Position numbers and translations under genes: made by a program. A stretch of 64,000 bases of DNA from Mytilus galloprovincialis (taxonomy: Eukaryota > Mollusca > Bivalvia > Mytilida > Mytilidae). Shown here piece after piece: positions 23,201 through 35,200 of the stretch; within the stretch, counting starts at the first letter, position 1, and each line of letters starts with the position of its first letter. The notes under the pieces were generated by a model that was given only the letters and a program-made list of their open reading frames with translations, searched no databases and was not told the origin of the DNA. Where the stretch lies: assembly GCF_965363235.1 (NCBI RefSeq), contig NC_134844.1, positions 21,558,646 to 21,622,645 of the forward strand. The letters run 5' to 3'.

Positions 23201-26200
23201 TGTGCACCTGTATTACAATAGTTAGACTACTTAGACTACTTGGTCGTGTGCACCTGTTTTACAATAGTCCGACTACTTAGACCACTTGGTCGTGTGCACC
23301 TGTTTTACAATAGATCGACTACTTAGACCACTTGGTCGTGTGCACCTGTATTACAATAGTCCGACTACTTAGACCACTTGGTCGTGTGCACCTGTATTAC
23401 AGTAGTTCGACTACTTAGACCACTTGGTCGTGTGCACCTGTATTACAATAGTTCGACTACTTAGACCACTTGGTCGTGTGCACCTGTTTTACAATAGTTA
23501 GACTACTTAGACCACTTGGTCGTGTGCACCTGTATTACAATAGTCCGACTACTTAGACCACTTGGTCGTGTGCACCTGTATTACAATAGATCGACTACTT
23601 AGACCACTTAGTCGTGTGCACCTGTATTACAATAGTTAGACTACTTAGACCACTTGGTCGTGTGCACCTGTATTACAATAGTTCGACTACTTAGACCACT
23701 TAGTCGTGTGCACCTGTATTACAATAGTTAGACTACTTAGACTACTTGGTCGTGTGCACCTGTATTACAATAGTCCGACTACTTAGACCACTTGGTCGTG
23801 TGCACCTGTATTACAATAGTCCGACTACTTAGACCACTTGGATAATTGTTTAAGTCTATATGATGTCTCTGTGGAAAATTGTCTCTCTGACAACCATATT
23901 TTCTTATTTCTATATTCAATAAAAAAAACTATTTGTTTTAACGGTAAATGAATCGTTATGCGGTTAATACATTTCTGTTATTTTAGTATGCCTTTTTTAG
24001 TATACCCAAGATTTGAAGAAGTTTATGAGAACCGTTGGAACATTGTTAGTAAGAGATTCTAATATGACAATAGAAAACTCCACTCAGAAGATTGAAACAT
24101 TTGTTAACGATGCGTATGGTATGGAACTCAAACTTGCAAATGTAAGTACAAATAAATAATGTTACAAGCATAGCAGTATGTATATACTGCTTTAATTATG
24201 CTAATAAAGGGCCCTATTTGGCCTTTAATAACAGAAGTACTATATAATGTGTTTCTTTTTTGAGTGATTGTTATATCCTTCTCCACAAACCTGTGAATGA
24301 GTTCATAGTATGTATTATCTTTTTAAGTTCTTAGACTATAATTGAAAATAAAGGATATGGGGGTATCCATTTATGACAAAAAATCAGTAAATACACAGCA
24401 AAATACAAAAAGCAAAGGAACAACGTTTGTATCGTCTTTCTACATCTTTTTCTACATCTCAGTTACAGTGACGCCTTCAACCCGGAACAAAACAAAACTC
24501 TCATTTCACTAAAAGTTTAAGACGGCCCTAGCCCCGGTTGTACGGGATTTTTTTTATATTGCAAATTAACAATCACGCCAAACTGTGAATTGAAGAACAA
24601 AGCCATTAAGATAAATCTGGCATAGAAAAACAAACATGTATACTAGTAGCTTGTTGTTCGGTATGGGCCAAGGCTCCATGTTTAAGGCCGTCCATTGACC
24701 AAGCATAATGGTTTACTTTTACAAATCGTGACTTAGATGGCGAGTTGTCTCATTGGCACTGATACCACATCTACTTATATCTATTCATTGTGTTTTGTTG
24801 TTTTTTTAGTTGACTGCTTACACCTATCCGACATATGATCCTCATGCTGATGAAAAACGAATTTCTTTACGAGATTTTACAGCACAAACTGGAAACGTGG
24901 TGAGTTGAAATTATCATACGTAGCAATTTTTATAAGCAACCATGAGTAATTTGTGACAATTAACATTTAATATTTTCAAAGACATACATCAGATGACGAA
25001 GAAGGTTCCAATTTCCCACACTCTTCAGTGTCTTAATTAATATATGGTTTCAATTGTGCATCGGGGTAATTTTGTTTATTCTCAGTGTCGTTTTTGGCAT
25101 CATTTTGATTTTCAATGCTGAGAGGAAACTGAATGCAGTTCTCTTGTGTCATCATCATAATCAAATCATGAGAAAACATATTTATATGTAATTCTGTCTT
25201 CATCTTTTCTTTCCCCTACCCAAGCTACTTAGTTACATTCTTGTTTTTCTGATAGCAAAACTCAATCATTTGTAGATTGACTTCACTTCCCTGTTAACCA
25301 ACATGTTTAGAGAAGCTGGTGTAAACGCTAATACAAAAGTTATCATCATGGAGGATGATTGGTTAAGACAGATGGTTGACATGGTGAAAAATTTAGGCCC
25401 TGATAAAAATAGGTACATACTTAGCCTTCTTTTTTAACGTGCTTTTCTAATGTCTATATAATTACTAGATTGTTCAATTGAGATTTTGTAATTCTTTAGA
25501 TTTATTTTTTAACGTATATAAAGATGTTTGTTTGTGATTGAGTCTTAGTTTTCTTCAGATACCATATTAAAAAATGTGCATTATATAATGTAACTAATTA
25601 CTAAGATATAGAAATAGATGACGCCGATCGTCATAGTAATGTCTTTAAATTGATCGCAAATATTCTGAATTGTTATGTTCAATTTGTTCTGCAATAGAAT
25701 TGACAACAATATTTCGACCAAAAACCAGAACACAATACAAGGCCACCAAAATGCAGAGGGTATTCAGCGCAATGTGAAAATTGAATATAAACCTTTAATA
25801 TAGTGAATACGTGGTCTGTCACCAGCACAACCTCGGAAAGCTAGATGTTGTATTATCCTTTTCACATTATCTATTTGTTTCCCTTTTAAAGCTTTAAAGT
25901 CTGATGTACATTAAAAAAAAACAAGTTTTGAAAGGACACTAATGTATATTTTCTTTATATCAAAGGATGCTGAACAATTACTTTACATGGAGGATGGCAC
26001 AGCGCTATGTTCAACAGTTGTCTTGGGAGTATGTCCATGCTAACCGGGAATTTTACGTCGATAGATATGGTATTCCACAATTCCTAGGCACATGGTATTA
26101 TTGTTTTTACAACATGGATATGAATATGGGAGATGCTCTTAGTTCACTTTATGTTAAGGATCATTTTGCCGACAGAAACAAACAAAAGGTAAACAACGTT

Positions 26201-29200
26201 ACACTTAGCTCTTCAACTGTTTTGGTTCTTGTAAATTCGTGACTTTGATTTTGAAAATGAATATCCTAGTCTGGTAAGAACTGAAATTGAATAGTGTTGC
26301 TTAAGAGAAGATGTAAATTAATAGTCTGCATCACAAAATGCAAGATATAATTGTATATGAAGAGAGAGAGAAAATATAAGCAAACATAGCAACAGATGCA
26401 AATTAAAATGCAACCAGCAAACAAATCCTCCGGCACTCTTTAGAATATAAATGGTTGTCCAATCAATATTTTTTTCAAATTAAAAAAAATAGTGTGTAAA
26501 CAATGGTTGTATTAATATGTTAAAGAATTCTATTTAGTTCTTTGAATATGTTGACGTTCTTTTTAATGTATGTGTCCTTGGTTCAACTGTATCTCATTTT
26601 TTATGTTTCGCTAGGTTCACGAAATATTGGACTATGTTAAAAAGGCCCTGTCAGACGGTATTATACAAAATGTGTTTATGGATCGTGCTACTAAAGACTT
26701 GGCAAAAGAGAAGGTATTCTATTATTTTTTGTTCACCTCGGAAATGCCATGTGGTACTATTAGATAACTTGAATAATAATGTCTATGTCTGAAGCTAGTT
26801 CTTGTCTTGTCTTCAGAGATACTTGTCAACATACAGCCATATAAGTAAATAGGCAGATTATTCTAGAAAATTAACAATATATCATATGATTTTCTGTATA
26901 AAAGAGGGACGAAAGATACCAGAGGGACAGTCAAACTCATAAATCGAAAATAAACTGACAACGCCATTGCTAAAAATGAAAAGGACAAACAGACAAACAA
27001 TAGTACACATGACACAACATTGAAAACTAAAGAATAAACAACACGAACCCCACCAAAAACTATGTATCTTAGTCCGTAATTTATGGTTGCTATCTAATAC
27101 TTTTTCAATTTATTTTCCAAGTTACTCGATGCAATGCCACACATGTTATTCTGAACTGTATTTCTTGTCTTGCCACTTTTTTTTAACAATATTACCCCCA
27201 AAGTTTCTATCAAATGAACGTTTGAATCAAGAACAGAGACGTCTAGAGTGACTGGGGTATATAGATATGGTTATTCGACCGGCATTAAAACACTTGCGAA
27301 AATGAGAATACGGTTTTTCTGTGCGAGATGTATAATTTCGCAACAATGTCCGGTCATAATGGGGACGTAAGATTTGATCAGATAATAATTTAGAGAGTCC
27401 CACGCTTTCTAAACGTTGATTATTTGCGACAACTCTTTGGCGATCTGTTGCAAGGAAACATTTCATTAAATATGCAATAACTCTCATTATCTAGTGGCTT
27501 TCTAAATTCCCCTCCAATCATTCCGGTCTACCACTTATTGCAGGATCTTACTATTGCATTTGTTATTGATTTGTTCTATTCCTGAACATATATGAACTTT
27601 TTACTACTGTACAAGAGCAAACAACAATAAGTCAATAAGTGTACAAGTACGGTGAACACTGATAATTTCCTAACATTCTAGTCATTTAATGGTCAGAAAT
27701 TAAATTGTACGTAAATGTATTCGAATAATACAATATTAATTTTTACCAGTGATGAAGGAACATGCATAAATACACAGTCTCTTGTATATCGGTAAAAGAA
27801 TTTTGTAAATTTAACAAAAATGTTTTCCATCTAGTTAATTTAATGAAATAGTTTTTGTATATTTTTAGCATGACAATTATGTATTGATTTTTTATGACAG
27901 ATAATGACATCTTTGGACAAAATGGGCTACCCTGATTTCATGATGAATGATGACCAACTGGCATCTATATACCAGTCAGTGAGTAGTCATTTCACTAACA
28001 AAATATATTTACGTGTTGCCCACATGTACTAATACGATAAAAAGAAATACAAACATACCGAAATCCAAGGTAAATTCAAAAAGGGGAAGTCTTACAAAAT
28101 CAAACGTTGAAAATTAACAGAACGAGATAAACCACATGACGAAAAAAAAACAACTAAATTTGATTGTATCTAAGCTTAAATGAATAACATTGCCACTGTC
28201 ACATGCACATGCACAAACGGTCTCTCCGTTTATAATTCCTAAAATGTCTATATAGTTTGGTTTTTTTTAAGAGAGAAAATACCAAGGCTACTTAGAAAAA
28301 ACACTACAAAATCAAAACAGACATCACTTTTGCCAAATGAAACATGCAAAAATTCAAAACAGCCAAAACCTTAGCTAAAAGAAACATGAAGAAAGGGACA
28401 ACCAACAGGCCACTTAAAACTACACAGTAAAGTAATGGTTGAGAAACTCGAAACCAACTAAAAAAGCAGGGATTACATGTATCTCATGTGCTCCCCCAAA
28501 AAGGGTAAGCAGTGCCACTTCTATTATCTACACCCGTCGTGCCGCTCATCGCCAGATAACTCTCGATTATAAGTAGCATTAAGAGGAAAATAGGACATGA
28601 CTGTGTCAACGACCAGTAAAAAGGCAACCGTTAAGATTGTGATACGGTATGAAATAACGGGTAAATCGAATAATGCTGGTGTCTTTCACACTAATACTAA
28701 AATTATATTATACAGAAATTTTGGAACCAGACATTAGTTATGTTGTTTGATAACAAGAAATTTGAAATCCTTAATTCCTAATAGCTATTGTACGAGATTT
28801 AAACAGTTGTAGAAAACTGACATGAGAACTGATATTTGTCTCTATCAAATGTTTTCACTTTCACAGTTAAAAATAAGCAGAACTGATTATTTTGAAAATG
28901 AACTCAATCTCAACAAATTCAAACTCAAAGACTGGAACAACCGGTTACGTGTGGGAGAAGACAGATCAAGATGGGTTTTACATACTTACGACACTTATAT
29001 GGAATACTATGGACCTTGGCATGAGCTAATTGTGCCGGCTGGTTTGCTGCAATTTCCTGTCTATGATTATTCCCTTCCACATTACACGAACTTTGGTTCT
29101 ATGGGTAGTTTGTTAGGGCATTTTTTGGTTCATGCAATAGACCGATATGGTATGTACAATTTAGAATGATAAGTTAGAGTATACACAGACTCCAAAAAAA

Positions 29201-32200
29201 CCTGCAATATAAATTATTGCAAGCTATATATTACAACACACACAATTTAAAAATAACACACAATGCTTGCTGAAAGATCTCGCACAAATAGATGAGACAG
29301 TGAGACATCTACATCGGCACAATTAGTTGCTCATTTTACAAAAGAATGCAAGTGCTTATCTACAGAAAGTTATTGCTGTGATTGTTGATTGTTGATAAGA
29401 GTTTTGTTAGAATCCTTAAAAATATAGGGCATTCTGAGTATCTGTAAAGCAGTGAATGGTCCACGTTTCATATTATATATTAACTCGCTAATGTAACTTA
29501 CATACCTAAAAATGAAATCTAACAAATCAATATGCATATATACAAGCGTAAGAATATTGTGAAATTCATAATATTCAAAAATGTATTCTAGCAAAAATCA
29601 TTTTTTTGAAGTTTTCACTGTCCTTCTTGTAAAGCTATAGAACTTTCATGTATTATTGTGTTTGTAATTGTCACTAGTCCATGATGGATTGATAACTGAT
29701 TTTTCTATTTTTATGCACATATAATAGCTTATTTTTGTTCAAAATGTATGCACTTTCAGATACGATATCCGTGTGTCCTAGTCTGAAATTAAACACTTTT
29801 GTATGTTTTAGCATGACAATTGGGTGTTTGTCTGTATTGGTTGTATAAATCATTCACAGCCTCGTTGGGTCAGAATGGGGCAACAACTCTTTGAGGTGAC
29901 CGTGGTGACCTGATGCATGCTGAATATGTGTCAATTCAATATATCCTCAACTTCTAATGGCATTTCAAATGTTTCGTTGATCGTCCCGATCAATTCCCCG
30001 TTTACAAGACTAATATCTTGTATTCATTGTTTAGATTGTTTTCGACCTGAATATTAAAGAAGTTTTAAATTTGCCACTGGACGTAAATCATACGACATTT
30101 CATCAATCGCTTATTGTACATATGTTCTGATTACCATTGTAGAGAACAAGATCTGACATCACTTAATATATTGAATTATTGACGACAAAAACGGTTAAAG
30201 CAAACACAAGTTTCCACGGCTTTTGCGCAATCATTCTTAGCACTATTCTAAATCTTTGAAATGGATTCTTTTTACAAATACTTTTCAGATTTCTTAAGTT
30301 TAATTCTATTTTTAGGTTCTGTTTACGATAGTAAAGGAGACTACAATGTGCAAGGATGGTGGTCAAATAAAACCAAACTGTCATATAACACTACCACAAA
30401 TTGTTTTATTGATTACTTCAATAATAAAACAATGGGACCATTTGCTATAGCTGGTCAATTTTCCCTTCAACCGGTATGTTTTCTGTTTCAGAATGGCAAC
30501 CAAAATATGAAGTATAACGTTAGTCTTGAATAATACTTTCTATTCTGTTATTTTTGTGTATTAAGGGAAGTAGTATTTTGCGGGTATTTGCGCTCGTGGT
30601 TTCACCAAAGTTTACATTAAATGTTGAACAAGTGTATTCATTGTAAAACTCTTTAAAGCCGTCATAGAAAATATGTTGATAACATTAACACATCGAGCTA
30701 GTCTCGTATCATAGAAATGAAAACGTAATAAGTATCAGATGTAAGCCGGACTGATATCTGTTTAGTAGAAGTATTACATTTACATTTTACCTTTTCTTAA
30801 GTTCTAACTAGAGCAAAAGTGTCATTATCTCAAATTTTCCAGATGCATTATACTATCAGAAAAAAATGTTTTGTAGTTGAAATGAAATCTAAGTTTCGTC
30901 TTTCTTTCTGTCATGAAATTGATACTTCATCACTGCTTTTGTATAAAAATAAGAGTTGGTGTATTATCCTGTCTTGTTTTGGTTTAATTTCCAAACGCAA
31001 GACTACAAATAGCCTCTCAATTATATTTTATTTTCCTCTAAGGTTCCCGTAAATGGACGGAGATATGCTCGTGAAGGAATGGCAATTTCAAGTGGAGTCA
31101 AACTAGCATTTAAGGTAATTGGAATATCACCAGCCTATTATTCAACACTTTGGTGTTGACATGAACATCAATAATGTGGTCATTTTTATAAATTTCCTGT
31201 TTACAAAACTTTGAATTTTTCGCAAAACTAAGGATTTTTTTTATTCCAGACATAGATTACCTTAGCCGTATTTGGCACAACTTTTTGGAATTTTTGATCC
31301 TCAATGCTCTTCAACTTTGTACTTGTTTGGCTTTATATACATTTTGATATGAGCGTCACTGATGAGTCTTTTGTAGACGAAACGCGCGTCTGGCGTACTA
31401 AATTATAATCCTGGTACCTTTGATAACTATTTACACCACTGGGTAGATGCCTCTGCTGCTGGACGTTTCGTCTCCGAGGGTATCACCAGCCCAGTAGTCA
31501 ACACTTTGGTGTTGACATGAATATCAATAATGCGGTCATTTTTATAAATTTCCTGTTTACAAAACTTTGAATTTTTCGAAAAACTAAGGATTTTCTTATC
31601 CCAGACATAGATTACCTTAGCCGTATTTGGCACAACTTTTTGGAATTTTGGATCCTCAATGCTCTTCAACTTTGTGCTTGTTTGGCTTTATAAATATTTT
31701 GATATGAGCGTCACTGATGAGTCTTATGTAGACGAAACGGGCGTCTGGCGTACTAAATTATAATCCTGGTACCTTTGATAATTATTTACACCACTGGGTC
31801 GATGCCACTGCTGGTGGAAGTTTCGTCCCCGAGGGTGTCACCAGGCCAGTAGTCAAAACTTTGGTGTTGACATGAATATCAATAATGCGGTCATTTTTAT
31901 AAATTTCCTGTTTACAAAACTTTGAATTTTTCGAAAAACTAAGGATTTTCTTATCCCAGACATAGACTACCTTAGCCGTATTTGGCACAACTTTTTGGAA
32001 TTTTGGATCCTCAATGCTCTTCAACTTTGTACTTGTTTGGCTTTATAAATATTTTGATATGAGCGTCACTGATGAGTCTTATGTAGACGAAACGGGCGTC
32101 TGGCGTACTAAATTATAATCCTGGTACCTTTGATAATTATTTACACCACTGGGTCGATGCCACTGCTAGTGGAAGTTTCGTCCCCGAGGGTGTCACCAGC

Positions 32201-35200
32201 CCAGTAGTCAACACTTTGGTGTATACATGAATATCAATAATGTGGACATTTTTATAAATTTCCTGTTTACAAAACTTTGAATTTTTCGAAAAACGAAGGA
32301 TTTTCTTATCCCAGGCATAGATTACCTTAGCCGTATTTGGCACAAATTTTTGAAATTTTGGATCCTCAATGCTCTTCAACTTCGTACATGTTTGGCTTTA
32401 TAAACATTTTGATATGAGCGTCACTGATGGATCTTATGTAGACGAAACGCGCGTCTGGCGTACTAAGTTATAATCCTGGTACCTTTGATAACTATTAACA
32501 CCACTGGGTCGATGCCACTGCTGGTGGACGTTTCGTCCGCGAGGGTATCACCAGCCCAGTAGTCAACACTTCCGTGTTGACATGAATATCAATAACGTGG
32601 TCATTTTTATAAATTTCCTGTTTACAAAACTTTGAATTTTTCGAAAAACTAAGGATTTTCTTATCCCAGGCATAAATTACCGTAGCCGTATTTGGCACAA
32701 CTATTTGGAATTTTGGATCCTCAATGCTCTTCAACTCTGTACTTGTTTGGATTTATAAATATTTTGATATGAGCGTCACTGATGAGTCTTATGTAGACGA
32801 AACGCACGTCTGGCGTACTAAATTTTAATACTGGTACCTTTGATAACTAATTAAAAGAGATAAATTGTTATTAAATGATTTGTATATTTTATGAAATCAA
32901 CACTTACATATTTTGCCTCAATACACGTCAACTTCAGTTTATTGATATGAAATAAACACTTTCATACGTCAGTTAGCACTACAGAATGTTCTTTCAAAAT
33001 AAATTCTAATGAGTTTGACTGAAAGAATAGACGAGACATTGCTGCATTCTAAAATGTCATGCTGATAAATCAATTGTGATGCAACTTGTTACACAAATGT
33101 TATTTGAAATATTACTAAATACTTATTGAAACAAATCAAACAAAAAAAAAACAACATTGAAAAGTTAATTGCGAAACAAATATAAACATACACACACACA
33201 CACACGGAAAAAGAGAAAAGAAAAAGCATATTATGATATAACACGAAGAAGATCACAATTTTATTATGTTGGTTCTGATATGAAATTATACTTTACTTAC
33301 GAATGTTCCGGCCTAAATTCTCATTTAAAGCATTTCAAAGTAAAATAAATGTTCCTTGTGTTGTGTTCATGGACATTAAATTATAATACGTTTGATTCCC
33401 CCACACTTTTTTCTCCGGGCCGGAGACTAACGTTAAACAGTTTTGTAAGAGAAATGGCCAGCTAAACAGTAAAAATTCATATATATCTGATTTTTTTTTA
33501 AATAATCAATTTTACAGTATTAGTATCTTTCATTTCTAAATACAGATAATGATTCATTTGAGATATCAAAAAAATAAGTGCTTTATTTTCAATAGGCTTA
33601 CCAGAAATGGACGGCGGCCAACAAGATTGAGAAACTAGCTCCAGGAACAGGTCTATCGAATGAACAAATGTTCTTCGTGTCATATGCACAGGTATGTTTC
33701 GTCCTCTTACATAGTGTTACCGATTCGATAATCTCTGGATAGCGTGCGTGTCACAATGACTTGTAAATTGGTATTTGATGCTTCTTTGCCAAACACGCGA
33801 TATTCAGGAGTAAGGGCAAATACTGGTCGCTTGGAGGCAAAATACGTGCCAGATATTGTCAAAAATTATCAGCATTGCGTTTCTTGATATTATTCATTCG
33901 TTAATGATCTGGGTTGATGATTATTTGTGAAGAAATCAGCAAAAATGTAAAATCTTAAAGTACACGTATCTGGTTGTGATACTTACATGTAGCATTAAAG
34001 CAAATTGAGTAGACCAAATTCCCCCTGAATTCATTTCGTACAAGGGCCATTCTCAGAAAGTCTTTTTGATCTTTGCTCTAATGCAAAGTGAAATCTAATG
34101 CAAAGTTTCACTCAATACTCAATTTTTCTAGAATAATCAGATCAATTTAGAAATTAACAAACTGAAAAGACATTTGTATAATGTTGAGTACTGTATGATG
34201 ACGGCGGCTGAAAGTTTGGTATATGAGTAGTGTGGTATTGACGCATTGCCGACATATTCTTTTATTCATACGTCAAAAATAGAAATTCCTGGAAATAATG
34301 TTTTATGAGCGTCACCAACTTGTGATTCTCTTGTAGACGAAATGTGCGTCTGTCCTACATAATATATAGTAAACCTGGTACAAAACGTATCTGAAGGGAG
34401 TGTTTTAACCTTTTATTTTGCAGAGTGAATGCTTTAATAGAAATGACAGATACGCATACAGCAGAGCTATCCGGGGCAGTGTATCTGAGGATATAGCGTA
34501 AGTACTCATTTTTTATCTAATGTCTCTTTATTGTCTTTATAGTGCACTTATACAGACAACAGTAGTTTATCAATGTCCAGATCTTAAGAATCATTTAAGA
34601 ATCAAATTCACAATCACTTACTCAAGAAATCTTTAAAAGAGCTAGCCTGTATGCGTCGACGAGGTAAGGATCTATTGCTATACATGCATCACCCGTTTTA
34701 CGATTCCACACTCAGTCGCAATTGCACAATCGGGAAAAGGACATAATCAGTAAAATTACAGATTAGGCGACTAAATTTCGCATTAAACTGTTATATATGT
34801 AGCTAAGAAGATGTGGTATGAGCGCAAATTAGACAACTTTCCATCCAAGTTACACTGGAAAAAAGTTAATAATTGCATGTTTGTTTGGATTGCTCAACCA
34901 ATTTTGTCATTACAACGGAACTTTAAACAACTGTTTTTCCATCATTTTCTACGAAAAAAGTCTGTACCAAGTCATCAATATGTCAGTTCTCTCTTGCTTC
35001 TTCCGTTGATTGATAACGTTTGATTTTGTCAGTTTTTATGTCTTCCCGTTTTTTTAGTTTGCCTTTCAATTTGGTTCTTTTCTTTTATTTTTCTTAACAA
35101 AATATGAAAGACTTCAAACACATTCCGCCTTTTAGTCTGAAATTATGAAATTTAAAATACGGATATCTCCTCACGTCTGGCGTACAAGAAAGTAAGCCTT

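Larger units (their letters stand above)
31125..32850 (+). mobile_element. Tandem retrozyme array, 355-bp units with hammerhead ribozymes
   Basis: Four complete 355-bp units lie between five hammerhead motifs, with a partial unit of about 226 bp on the left and a short one on the right. The array begins about 11 bp after the donor of intron 11 of the M13 gene and is in the host gene's sense orientation. Units are highly similar. The unit carries no coding sequence beyond an 80-codon antisense frame repeated in each unit, which I regard as spurious. Tandem type I hammerheads in units of this size are the defining layout of metazoan retrozymes, whose transcripts self-cleave into monomers that are circularised. 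Confidence 0.85.

Noticed and set aside
22182-23841. CRISPR-like regular array
   Set aside because: Units are contiguous with no unique spacers, and the context is an animal intron; it is a minisatellite.
31427-32734. Four repeated 80-codon minus-strand frames
   Set aside because: They recur at the retrozyme unit spacing and are antisense to the hammerhead units; no sign of a real protein.
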